Origin: Prinsepia uniflora
Taxonomy: Eukaryota > Streptophyta > Magnoliopsida > Rosales > Rosaceae
Assembly: GCA_032719365.1 (NCBI GenBank)
Contig: CM064872.1
Span: 19,375,572-19,439,571, forward strand
Direction of reading: 5' to 3'
DNA length: 64,000 bases
Shown here: one piece after another, positions 12,495 to 23,616 of the stretch
How the letters are laid out: every line of letters starts with the position of its first letter
How positions within the stretch are numbered: the first letter of the stretch is position 1
Program-made: the position numbers and the translations under genes
Notes under the pieces: generated by a model
The model's database searches: none
What the model saw: the letters and a program-made list of their open reading frames with translations, nothing else
Told to the model about the DNA's origin: nothing

Positions 12495-15400
12495 TGTCAT
12501 GACCCGTCCTAAATCCCCTGGGATTAACGTGGGACGCGCCTGATCACGTCTGACATGAAGTGTCAGACTAGGGAAAATTCCGTCTCTAGCACTCACCGGG
12601 GCTTCCAGAGTACGCCAGGATCGTAAGAGGAGGAGTGTGATGTCTCGATCTCTACTACAGCCCGCATCCGCGATCAACCTGAAGGACATTAAAACATTAA
12701 AAGTCATGAGTGGACAAAATAAAATTTAAATAAAACATTTTCACATAAAGAGATTTATGCCCTTCACTAAAAGCATATGCATGCATTTAAAAACCATTTG
12801 CCAAAACGTTCATCAAACCATTTGAAAACATTCTCAAAACCTTTCAAGGGTTCATGCCCGGTCCCCATAAACCGTCATGACCCATAAAAACCTTTCAAGC
12901 GTTCCTGGGGGTCCCCATAAACCGTCATGAACCATAAATCCATTTATGGGTCCCCGACCCGAAATCACCAAAACCCGTAAATCCATACATGTGGGAACTC
13001 AGCCCAAATCATTCTCAGTGAAATATCAAAACGTACAATACGGGGTCTCTGCCCCAAACCATTTCCAAAATATCAAATACGGGGTCTCCGCCCCAAATCA
13101 CTTTCTAAAACATGGAACACAGGGTCTCCGCCCCGAAATCACTTTCATAAAATCTCATACGTATCAACATACGTATAACTCATCCGCGACACTTTCGAGA
13201 AGATGCCAACTCGGGGCACACATCCCCTAGGGAACACATCCCCGATATATGTCACGATTCATCTCTATACTAGTGTGCACACCACTCGGGGTCTCACTCA
13301 GAGTCTTCCCCCCCAAGAATTCTCCCTTTGGGACGCTCTATCTATGGATCTAGTCCGAGCTCTATCTCCGGATCTAGTCCGAACATCTCTCCGGAATCTG
13401 ATCCGGGACCACATCATAACTTCCACTCCTAGAACAAGATCCCTATGGGGATACCCATTCTGCTCTGTGGATCGTGACTCTCCATGTCGACATCTGGAGG
13501 AGACCATATAAATCATATGGAGGGTATCGTACATTTTCAAATACTTTCTTTCTTTCTTAAAACATATTTCAACTGGGTCTCATACCCGATTCATCTTAAT
13601 AGGATTCCTCGAATCCGATTCAAATCCATTTCACAGGCCTCGGCCTAAATCCACATTTCAATAGGGTCCCATGCCCAAATTATCATTTCATAAATTGAAC
13701 TGGGACTCAAGCCCGATGTTACAATCAACAGGGCATCTAGCCCGATATCACGACTAACTAGGCCCTAAGCCTGAAACCATAAAGCAACTGGGCCCCAAGC
13801 CTGATTTCACAACCAACAGGGCCTCAAGCCCGATACTACAGTCAAAGGGGCCTCCAGCCCGATATTACAACCAAATGAGCCTCAAGCCCGAACTCGTAAA
13901 CCAACGGGACCCTCGGTCCGGTCGTATAACTCAAATGGACCCTCGGTCCAATTCCTCATCAAATCAAATGGACTCCAAGTCTAAGAGTTTGTAAATCAAA
14001 TGGACCTTGTGCTCGATTTCATATTTCCAAATCCAAAATCCAACCATTAAATCATTATCGAAAACGTAGTACGAAAAGGTACGACATAAAGCTGAAAACC
14101 TCATAAAACGTGCAAATATGTCGATCCTAAGCTACCACAATCAAATGCACTCATGGAATTACAAAACAAATATTAAAACACTTATAAAAAATTTATGCAT
14201 TCATCGAACTCATAAAACAAGTCCACTCATAGAACGTCTGAAGTCGCGCCTCGATACGCGTGTCATAAGCCTCTCCCTAGCCAATCATCTCCACCGCGAT
14301 TCCCGAACCTGTCCAAATCGTAATAGAAGGTTATTAACTACTTAAATAACCTCTCAATAAAGTCCCGTAATTTTTCGGAATTTCTAACTATTTTTAAATG
14401 CAAACCTAAACCTTCGGACGTCCCGAACTATATCGAAACGATGTCCGATTGGCACGAAACCAGTCCCAAAATGTTCGTTACATCGAATAGATGATTTCAT
14501 GTGTTGAACACATCCCCAAAAAGCTCACCATGTGTCGTATATGCCCCAAGACTGCCCTACGCATGGGCCTCTCGCGCCAAGAACAGTTTTCTTCTTCTTG
14601 CGATCGAACCGGGTCCGGCCGGTTCGCCCTTGTACAGCTGGTCTAACTAGACCGGCGTGGCCGGTCCAGGGCTCTCCACTCCTCATTTTTCATCCAATCT
14701 TCTCCTTTTCAATCCTAAACTTCCTAATTTGATCCTAGAAAACTAAATGTATGAACCAAAACATCTAAAACTTCCTAAACCCACGGGTTCAATTTGTCCT
14801 CCACGGTCCAACAATCCCAAAAACTTCCCAGGACTTCCTCGTACGTGAACCACCACCAAAACTTTCCTATAACTTCCCTAACAACCTATTTAACCAATTT
14901 AAATCAAGAAAAACTGGCCATAGCGTGCAAAATCGAAATAAAAAGGGAAAATTGGCAAAACCGAGCCCTCACCTTCCCTCAGTCGTGCATGGCGGCCCAG
15001 CCGCCTCCTGCCACTGTCCTTAGCTTCATCAGCCTCCTCTCACCCTCCTGGTTCCTCAGACATGATCATATGGTGTAAGGGTTTGGATTGGGGCTGGGTG
15101 TTTGATCGGGTTTGGGTTTGGTTTGGTGAATGATCGAACACAAAGGGAAGGGATGGATATGCATGACCGTGTTTAGGCTGGGCAATGGATAGGTGACACT
15201 TTTCACTCATCCATTAGGCCTGCCCCAAAATATCTGGGCCCACATAATTCCAAAAAGGCATCCGTTTCGTAATTCGTGCAATAGTACTTTCGAACTTCCG
15301 TGAACCGTAACTTCTCCGTCGAACGTCCGAATTTGACGCGCCGCCTGTCTACGGATTCGTATCGTCCTGATCTACGTAAAGGTCTTTACCCCTCAGCCAC

Positions 15401-15675
15401 CGAACCTCCCAAGTCAAAAGTCAACTACTTACCCCTTGAACGTCGAAATCGAGCGTGCCACCTGTCTATAAACTCGTGACGTCCCGATCTACGTCACAGT
15501 CATTGGCCAAAGTCCATTTGACCGCCTGAACGAAAAGTCAACGATTTGCCCATTCTAGGGGCAAAATCCTCAGTTCGCCCTGCTCGTCCGCTAATCCTTG
15601 TCTAATCCCCGATTAGCAAGGCTAATCCGTCATTAATTCTTAATTAATCCTGATAATTTGGGATGGGTCGTTACA
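12495..15675 (-). repeat. 5' LTR of the LARD, full length
   Basis: On minus it starts TGTAACGACCCATCCCAAAT (15675 down) and ends at 12495 with GGGTCATGACA. It is 3181 bp. From the element's start it holds the two-copy ACGT-box module (about 15290-15560), the palindrome at 15184-15215, a middle section with hairpin words (about 13040-14010) and the end region. It is collinear with 6837-9113 apart from the deletion there. Confidence 0.85.
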
Positions 15676-15845
15676 TAGAAGTATATGAGGCTTTCAATTT
15701 TTCTTTTCAAGTTTTCTTCTAAATTCAAGTACCATGCATTTGAATAATCAATACGATTGAAAATTATTCTAAATAGGTACAAACATATTTGTTCGACATA
15801 CACAATTTTCAAAACTGATTCCCTCTAGCATCAAAGCCTTCATCA

Positions 15846-16250
15846 TCGAAGAATCCAAGTCTTCGCCTTGCGAAGCATCCAAGTCTTTGCACTGTGATGC
15901 ATCTAACCCTTCGCCTTGCGAAGCCTCCAAGCCTTCACCTTGCGAAGCCTCCAATCCTTCACCTTGCGAAGCTTCCAAGCCTTCGCCTTGAGAAGCATAG
16001 ATTCCTTTGCCCTACGAAGCATCTAAGCCTTTGTCATGCGAATCACTTAAGCCTTCGCCCTGCAAAGCATCCAAGCCTTCGCCCTGTGAAGCATCCAAGC
16101 CTTCGCCCTGCGAAGCACCCAAACCTTCACCTTGCGAAGCACCCAAGCCTTCGTCGTGCGAAGCACCCAAGCCTTCGCCCTGCGAAGCACCCAAGCCTTT
16201 GCTTCACCCAAGCTTTCGCCATGCGAAGCATACAAGTCCTCGCCTTACAA
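15846..16250. repeat. 24-bp tandem array with a hairpin in each unit
   Basis: About 16 units of the form AAGC(A/C)(T/C)CCAAGCCTTCGCCCTGCG. Each contains CTTCGC-CCT-GCGAAG, a perfect 6-bp stem around 3 nt in the better units. Because 24 is a multiple of three, several frames on both strands stay open as an 8-residue repeat (e.g. ASKPSPCE). It lies in the 3' non-coding domain of the Tat-like element, where that lineage often carries tandem repeats. Confidence 0.9.
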
Positions 16251-19202
16251 AGCACTCAAAGACTTCCGTCAGAAAGCACTCAAGGCCTTCCACTAGGAAG
16301 CAGTCAAAGAGGTTGGATGCCCATGGCTATAACGGGGGTATCTAATGTATGTGTTAGTTTGGAATTCAATCAAAATGATTAGCAGAATTTTTCAAAGAGA
16401 CTGAACGCTGGGATCTCAAAATTCGTCATAAGTACTGTATTAATTTATTCCTTTCAAGGATGGTTTGCTAATCACATCTTGATCGCTCAAACCAGTTATT
16501 TGGTACAAGAAGGCAAAAGTCAAAAATCAACACACACAAATGACGTGACTACGGATACAATACAAATCTTCAAAGCCAGTGGTCCTTCAGAACTCTGCCC
16601 ATAATTTCGAAAGTAGGGACATGTCGTCAAATGGTGACTCGTCAGTTTCAGGAACATTGTCTTTCTTAGCCTCCTCGTCAGGCCCAAGTTCAGGCTCAGG
16701 CTCCATGTCCAGTTCAAGCTCCAGCTCTTTTGTGGCAACCCCACTCCGACTCTCTGTACCCAACTTTTACGCTTTATCTTCCTTAAAGCACAAGGTTTTG
16801 GGGGCATGTGATGGCAGTAAGTAGACAACTCTCAAATTTTGAATTTCAACATCCAACTGTTTGACTTTCTCTTCGGAATCATGCAAGCGTCCATGCAGCT
16901 GAAACATACCTCCTGCTGGGTTGTGACACGCCTCACATCAAGTGGCACTACATGCATAGTCATTGGAAGTACGCCTCGTGCAATACTTTGAGCTCCAACC
17001 AGGCCTTACCTTACGTTCTGCTATGTCTTGATCCTCGTGTGTCAGGCCCTTCTATCTTTCAAGCACCACATGCATGGTCCATCTCCAAGCTTTCTGCCTT
17101 CAAATAAGCAATGGCGTACACCATCTGGAGCTTCACAGGGGCATGATCGATCCTCCGTCTTTATGCTCCACCTTGCAGCCACCCCATTTGGAGCTCAACA
17201 GGGCCTGGAATGTCAAGTCCCTAGAAGGTCATCCGGTGGTCAAACAACTCCTTGCGAAGCTTCATTCACTCCATTGCTCCACATGCACTTCGCCTTGCGT
17301 CATGGGATACCTTGCCTCGCCTTGCACTGTGGCACGTATCCTCTTGTATTGTGACAAGCCTAACTTCAATTCATGGGTTTCCTCTCCTCTTGTGGATGAA
17401 AAGTCTAGGCAGGTCATGGTGCACCCATCTCCTCATGTGTCAAAATCTTCTATCCACCAAGCACCAAGTGAATGGTCACTGGGAAGAACACTTCATGTCG
17501 TTTCGAGGCATCACCTCCTGCTCCAACCTTGCCTTGTGTTTTGGCACATCAAGCCTGGGATGAAGAACATCTCGCATCGCACTTGCAGCATGCCTCGTCT
17601 TGTAGTTGCACCATGTCTCACTTCGCAGTTGTAAACATGCCCCGCCTTGCATTCTGATGTGCCCTTGCTACGCCTCGCCTTGCACTTGCAGCATGATTCG
17701 TCTTATAGTTGCACCATGTCTCACTTCACAGTTGTAAACATGCCCCGCCTTGTATCCTGCTGCACCTCGCCTTGCTATGCCTCGCACTGCACTATAGCAT
17801 GACCGTCATTGCAGCGTAACGCCTTACTCCGAAGCAGGAACACACATCGCCTTGTGACACGCCTCACTTCAAATGATGGAACTCTTTGCCTTTCCCTATT
17901 GAAAGCCTTGATGAGTTATGACATATTTCTCCCAATGCGCCGAGCTCTTCAATCCGTGAAACGCCACTAGCATGTCAATTGGATAAGTGTCCTGTGTTCA
18001 ACTCCACCCTCTCTAGAAGTCGGAAGATCCATAAAAATTCAAGACACACTACTAGATGGTCTTAAAACTTGAGCTCCCATAAAATTGAGTCTTCCGAGCT
18101 CTCACGAAAAACATTCTTTCATGCATCTTGAAATTATCATCTCTGAAAATGGAGTGCATTGACCTTGAATAATCACAATCAGACTCTCGCAGCTCCCAAA
18201 ATTGATGAAAAAAAAATTGCAAAAAAATAATAATTAGTATATATATATATATAAGCTTGAGGAATGGAACGTTTTGTATTAGGCGGGAAAGAGAGTCTTT
18301 TGGCTTATAACTCACAGAATCTTTGTGAAAGAAAAATTAAATTGTATATATATATATATGTATATATGAATATATATATATATATGAGAATATAAAGCAG
18401 CAAGTTCGAAAGTCAAAGAAATAAGCCAACATGAGCCCATTACGCAACACCCAAGGTAGAGCGGAATCACGTCTCCAAGAGACGTGGACTTGACCATGCG
18501 GAGCCGACCTCGCCATTCTGGCACCTCTGCTGCAATGAACCTACTCAAGCATAACCAATCTTCTAAAAAAAAAATCCCCTATTCGCGCAATAACATGAAA
18601 GGGAAGAAGTGTCAAGAAAAACCTCTGCAACTCTCCTACTTGCAAAAATAAAAGAAGAGAAAGAAGGCTCGCAGATACCTTGCATCAAGACCTTTCATCT
18701 TCCTACTTTAAATAGTCACTTTTCATCTTAACCTATTAATGGATGAATTGATTAGGGATTATCATCCTTTACCAACGGCCAAAAAGAAAGATGCCAGTTT
18801 TGATATGGAAGTTACAATTTCCATACTGCAATATTGAACCACTTGGAGGTTACAAACTCCAATAATTGATTGGAGAATTGATTTCAAAGGAAATGAAGAA
18901 GGCATAAATATAGAGGCTTCAATGCAGAAAGTGAAGGTTACAATTGTTTGACTTAAATAAAAAAAGTGAACGGTAGGAAACAGAAGAAGTTAGAAGCAAC
19001 AATGGGCCACAGCTCAGGCCCAACCCATGAAGCTAAGCTAAGCCCAATGCTTATGTGCATCAAATTGGAGCCACATCCTAACCCAATGGAATTCGAATTT
19101 CGACACAAGAATAACACAAGGCAAAATGAAGTCCTACTCCAAATATGATTTACCGGGGCTACTAACAACTTACATCCCTTAGGATTTTCTGAATTCCTAA
19201 GC
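16251..19202 (+). other. 3' non-coding domain of the Tat-like element
   Basis: No pol sequence. It contains a 103-bp-period duplication (ACTTGCAGCATG at 17581 and 17684, with about 75 bp alike after each), many CCTCGCCTTG words, AT microsatellites at about 18237-18253 and 18343-18386, and an antisense acidic frame listed separately. The open frames at 17028-17657 have repeat-driven composition and no known motif. Confidence 0.6.
16587..16766 (-). pseudogene. Antisense acidic open frame, possible remnant of an extra ORF
   Basis: A minus-strand frame of 59 codons ends at TGA 16589-16587. It is strongly acidic (ELELELDMEPEPELGPDEE, then TDESPFDDMS) and has no ATG near its upstream limit. Tat-lineage elements are known to carry additional ORFs between pol and the 3' LTR, some antisense, and the position fits. 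I see no recognisable domain, so this is a suggestion only. Confidence 0.3.
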
Positions 19203-19803
19203 GATGTGGGGGCATTTGTGGAACCATAAATCATCGAAAAATTGTGGAGCTGCCACGTGGCCCATTATGCCTGAAATGACCAAATTGCTCCTGACAATAA
19301 CACTATTGACTTGTAGACACCCACACATTAAATAATCTATTTACGAGCTAAATACGTTATTTAATTGGGTTAAAAGTCTCCGTAATATTAATATTCTCCC
19401 CGGGAGTTAATTATCATTATTCTTAATAACGGACAATTAATATTAATATTAAATCACAAAAATTATCATTATTATCATAATGAGTTATTATTATAATTAT
19501 TATATAATATATTTTATTATAAATATATTATTAATTAATTACAAACTCAACTGACCAATCAGAACGCTCCGAGACTCCCAAGTATTTCCTATAAATAGCG
19601 GAGCTCATTTCACTTTCTAGGTAATTCTGTTCAACGCTACTTAAGCTCTTGAGATTTCTCTTTCAAAGCTGACTTAAGCATTGGAGTGTTCTTAGTCGAG
19701 CACCCCCCGGGTCTCGATCATTGAACGAATGATAGCTTACTGTTTGCTTATTTGCAGGGATCCATGGGTCTTTTGAGTTTAAAGGACGAATTCTGCTTCA
19801 AAA
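19203..19803 (+). repeat. Polypurine tract and 3' LTR of the Tat-like element
   Basis: GATGTGGGGGCATT (19203-19216) precedes the LTR (19217-19803). The LTR has the same CCAAT and TATAAATA boxes as the 5' copy. Its last bases are CTTCAAAA where the 5' copy has CTTCAACA. Taking these as LTR ends leaves the exact TSD CGAAT at 19804-19808. Confidence 0.85.
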
Positions 19804-19858
19804 CGAATATTAAAATATATAAATTGTTACTAAAATTATGATTAATTTTTTTTCCTAG

Positions 19859-20043
19859 GCCTTGAATCTTTTGGACCAGCGCTGGTTTTGAGTAATCAAT
19901 TGGAGGCAGTAGTTCCAATGAAAGGAACTCACTGCGATGCAATAAGTGCTGCATCTACTGTTGCTAATAGTACTGATTTTGGTAACGAATACCATTACCC
20001 AACCAAACCAAGTCAAGCAAAGCGAGCCGTGTCGAGCAAATAG
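19859..20043 (+). other. Exon-like open segment of unknown origin
   Basis: A strong acceptor (TTTTTTTTCCTAG at 19846-19858) is followed by an open frame in phase 2 that runs to TAG at 20041. It begins LESFGPALVLSNQLEAVVPM and later has CDAISAASTVANS. A possible donor GTAACG is at 19982. The start lies only 50 bp right of the Tat element TSD, so that element may have landed in an intron. I do not recognise the family. No further exons were found on either side. Confidence 0.25.
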
Positions 20044-20962
20044 CTGAGGAAACTAGACCACGAGGAGAGGAGCTAAATGGGGCATTTTAGTAGCCATTTT
20101 GATAGTTTTTTTGAGTGTGTTTTGGATCTGAGTAGTGAAATAGCCGAAATGGATTAGGTAGCAATGAGAATTGAGGAGGCTGGTGTGGCGGAGGTGGGAG
20201 ATGAGGGTAAAATATGATGCTTTCATTTCATCACATCAAAACAATGCAAGTCCTTAGCTTTCTCTCGGCATCAGCATGCTCTTCTTCAATACGTGTATGT
20301 AATTTCAGAAAGCTACTGCATTTTGATTGATTTTTGAGGATTTGGAGGTAAGGTTTAGTGTAAAATTTCTAGGTTTAACTCCTCTACTCGGAACAACCGC
20401 CCCCAATCGATGACTAGGAACCCTAAGCCCAATCTTACACCCAATCCCATACCAGTCTTCGATTTCTCCACCCAAGATGAGAAGAAACCTGGGGTTTTTT
20501 TTTCTACAAATTTATTTCTGGTTTTTGTACCAAGGTGAGAAGAAGATGAGGGTTTTTTTCTAGAAATTTGTTTGTGTTTTGAGATGAATGGTTGTTGTTG
20601 TTTGTGTTTTGAGATGAATGGTTGTTGTTGTTTGTGTTTTGAGATGAATGGTTGATGAAGATGAGATGATGATTGATGATTAATGAAGATGATGAGCTGA
20701 GGAAGATGAAGATGATGAATTGGAGAAGATGAAGAAGGAAAGAGTATGATGAAAATGCTCTTCTAATTTTGGCCACCTCATAAGATAATTGAACTATTTA
20801 TTTGCCCACCTGTCTTTTTAATGACGTCGTGGAAGAAAATTTTAATGGAGGTACTTCTTTGAAATTGATAGTATAGTTTGGGTGCTTAAAATCCAATTTT
20901 TATAGTTGGGGTACCCTTTCGAATCGACCATGTAGTTTGGGTGATTTTATGTAGTTTATCTA
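20044..20962. other. Intergenic, with a 30-bp minisatellite
   Basis: Three copies of a 30-bp unit (TTTGTGTTTTGAGATGAATG plus GTTGTTGTTG) lie at 20571-20654. The minus-strand frame over them is open because of the repeat and is not convincing as a gene. Simple GAAGATGA runs follow. At 20863-20935, phrases such as TATAGTTTGGGTGCTTAAAA and its near repeat TGTAGTTTGGGTGATTTTAT look like the edge of a transposon. Confidence 0.5.
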
Positions 20963-21266
20963 TTAAATTATAAGTTAGCTATTGGGTGTAGGATGGTATA
21001 TATATATATATATATATACATATATATATAGTGTTAAAAATAAGGATAAATGGTTGAAACCGTCCTTAAACTTTACCATAATTTTAGCAATAATCCATAT
21101 ACTTCAATATTAGTGTTCTCCGTCTCTGATCTTTACATTGATGTTTTCATTGGTCATTTCTGTCTATTTTTAAAACGAATTCTGCTAATAAAAATTGCAA
21201 AATCGCCAATTCATGTGTGGTTCACATGACTTCTTTTTAAACATAATTAATTTGGAAAATAAATGG
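20963..21266 (+). repeat. Dispersed repeat, right copy (partner at 3949)
   Basis: Same direction and word order as 3949-4250, including a TA microsatellite at 20998-21030. The two copies stand on either side of the Tat-like element, but not at its edges. Confidence 0.6.
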
Positions 21267-21649
21267 AATAATGTTCATCTCTGTCTACCTTTTCTTTAAT
21301 TTCAACCTTAGGGAATTTAACATGTAAGAGAAAAAAAAAGTGCACAACACACATCTCTATAAATTGTGAGATCGAGCATGAAGTTTTTCGAATTAGATTT
21401 TCCCTGTGGCTTCTTTCGAATGGGATTATGATTTGTGGCACCAAAAATTTAATTTCCATCTAGCTAGCTTCAAAATTTAGCTCACTTTGGAGAAATTCCT
21501 AAATGTACATAACTGAGAGTGTCCTACAATATTATTATCATGTGGCATCTTTACCATAACTTCTTATTTGATTAAATTATCATATAATCTAGACATGTAC
21601 ACAAAAAAAGAACTCAACATCTTTCATTTTTATATACTCGAAATCACGT

Positions 21650-22015
21650 TTCAATGATTGAAGTTTTACTGCCCCAACCTTTTGATATTCTTTGTATTCT
21701 CTCTTCAAAAGATCCCAAGCTTTCTTTGTACTCTCCTAATTGGAAATCCTTGAGAAGATTGGATTTGCTGCAAAGTTTGAATCAGTCCCAAGGCATGAGC
21801 ATCATTAATGACTGCTCGAGTTGGATGGTTTATGACGACTTCACCAGCTCCATTTCTTGTCACCTCATGCAGTCCAACATCCATGTACTCCCAAAGATCA
21901 TGAGTTCAGAGTATGGTACGCATATTAATGCCCCAAAACTCATAGTTCTTGCCATTGAAGATGAGAGCTCTCAACTCACCACCATTAGGTCCCGCTATAT
22001 TAGATGTAGTAGCTG
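21650..22015 (-). pseudogene. Broken copia gag (UBN2-type) fragment
   Basis: Minus-strand translation gives the start of a Ty1/copia-type gag: a piece like LIFNGKNYEFWGINMRT, then LWEYMDVGLHEV, then in another frame AWDLLKREYKEYQK and VKLQSLKRDFE. The order W..M.T.., LW..V, AWD.L...Y, KL..L...FE is that of plant UBN2/DUF4219 gag proteins. There is a stop after MRTIL and a frameshift before AWDLL. A Met-tRNA-like primer site (TGGTATCATAGC on minus) lies upstream at 22091-22080. No LTR was identified. Confidence 0.7.
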
Positions 22016-23616
22016 ATCACGGTATATACTACAACTCTCCATGGCACAACGCCCCAACAAAATGGCCAAACAACAAGTAGCTATGATACCATGTTGATAT
22101 TTTGAGCACACAAAATAAAATCAGGAAGAACGCAACACAGCTTCAAAAGTAAATTTCATGAAACTATACCTCCTAGCTGAATCTGATTGTGTTTAACATA
22201 TGATTCTAATTTATTCTTGCAACAACCCATCCTAAGAATTGGGGAAATTTCGTAAATTAGTTTGGGAATTGACGATTCTACCCCGGTGAGGTCAAAAGTA
22301 GAATTTTTATTTGGGATACTTTCTAGTTTATTAGTGAGGACCACTGTGTAGGTCTCGGAGCACTAAATCTGTAGACAGGCGGCACGTAAAAATGGAAATC
22401 ATATGAAAGAGTTACGAGTCTAAATATTCTAAAGGTATTTTGGTAAATTATGCACAAAGGGCATTTTGGTTTTTTAAGATGATTTGATGAGTCACTAGCT
22501 GTTATGACTCGCCCTATTGATTAAGTGACACATGACACCCTTAGGTTGGGATTAGTGGCACCTTACATGTGTATGTGTCGTGTGGGGGGATTTTAGAGTG
22601 GAATTGGTGTTCTGTGGAAAAGGAAGGGAAGAACAGAGAAAAACTATGGCTGGTTTGGTGGGAGGAGACCAAAACAGGGGAAATAACTACCACCTCCACT
22701 GTACAAGGGAAGAGGCCATGGGATTACGGAGGGCATTTCTCGACTCCCTGGGTGAATCCAAGTCATCATCGATGGTCGTGGGTGAGGAACTTAAAGTTGA
22801 TTGTGTGAAAGAATTTCTTCTCGGGAATGGGAGATGATGGTAAGAGTGATTCGAGGAAAACCAAGGATGGAAGTGTCTTTTCCTTAGCCTAGCGAGTTAA
22901 ATCGTGCCACCCCTAGAATGGGGGAGCCACAGTGGCTGGTCAGTTGAGCTCAGTGGTAGAGCTAGTGAATCATGGATAGAATTTCTATTAAATCAAGTGT
23001 CCAACCTTGAAGTTATGCATCTAGTTGAATCCTTAGTTCTGTCTAAATGAGGATTGACCTAACTTAGAGGAATAACGGTGAAGAAATGGGATAGATTGAA
23101 CTGATTTGGGGTTATCGGGTCAAAACCTAGATTGCAAGTCCCGGGTCAACCCTCTAGAGGAAGAAGGCGAGAGCAGGTGCGACTTTACCTGTACACGCGT
23201 GAAGGCCACTCGTAGAAAGCCACGAAGGGACGTCGGGGTACGTGCGTGATTTTTAAGAGGTTCAATAAACACAAGAAATTATCTCCTCATCCTTACAGGT
23301 CCAGTGGTACAATTTAATTAGTATTTGGAGTTCATTTGAGTACAGTTTTATAAGTTGGAATTATCTAGTAATCTTTCTCGCTTACATGTGAATCTCATGA
23401 AGTTGCGAAAGTTTGGGTGAAAACCTATATAATACGAGTGTACATGAATTATCACAATGTTAGGATCAAGTTTAGAAAGGTCTACGTATCGAACATAAGC
23501 TCGAAATTAGCCGAGGTTCTATCTTTTCGATTCTTCAAGATTAATGGGTTGCATGTGGGCAATGACCCTGCGAGGACAAAATCTATTTGGTTTATATACC
23601 AAGATATTAATGCTAT

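Larger units (their letters stand above)
6837..15675 (-). mobile_element. LARD-type non-autonomous LTR retrotransposon on the minus strand
   Basis: Two related LTRs (6837-9113 and 12495-15675) enclose 3.38 kb (9114-12494) with no gag or pol. The primer site lies at the right and the polypurine tract at the left of the interior, which gives minus orientation. TAGA lies immediately outside both ends (6833-6836 and 15676-15679), a 4-bp TSD inside Tat DNA. Large LTRs plus a conserved-looking non-coding interior are the definition of LARDs (large retrotransposon derivatives). Movement would need proteins from another element. Confidence 0.8.
4297..19803 (+). mobile_element. Tat-like Ty3/gypsy retrotransposon, gutted, with a nested LARD
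   Basis: Two LTRs starting TGTGGAACCATAAATCA (4297-4829 and 19217-19803) are flanked by the 5-bp TSD CGAAT at 4292-4296 and 19804-19808. Order: 5' LTR, candidate primer site, broken gag, nested LARD (6837-15675), a long 3' non-coding domain with tandem repeats, polypurine tract, 3' LTR. No protease, reverse transcriptase or integrase is left. Gag type plus a long repeat-bearing 3' domain fit the Tat/Ogre group of gypsy elements. The lineage is inferred; the LTR pair and TSD are seen. Confidence 0.85.

Noticed and set aside
15894..16382. Open frames of 162 and 112 codons (+) and others (-) rich in Lys, Pro, Ser and Cys repeats
   Set aside because: They are the 24-bp array read in different frames; 24 is divisible by three and the unit lacks stops, so openness carries no evidence.
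20504..20776. 90-codon minus frame with hydrophobic start and Asn-rich repeats
   Set aside because: It is driven by the 30-bp minisatellite and GAAGATGA runs; no conserved motif.
21654..22016. 120-codon plus-strand frame
   Set aside because: It is the antisense shadow of the copia gag pseudogene, whose conserved words are on minus.
22947..22966. tRNA A-box-like GAGCTCAGTGGTAGAGC
   Set aside because: No B-box or cloverleaf follows, and the matching place in the right LTR (about 35508) has lost the pattern.
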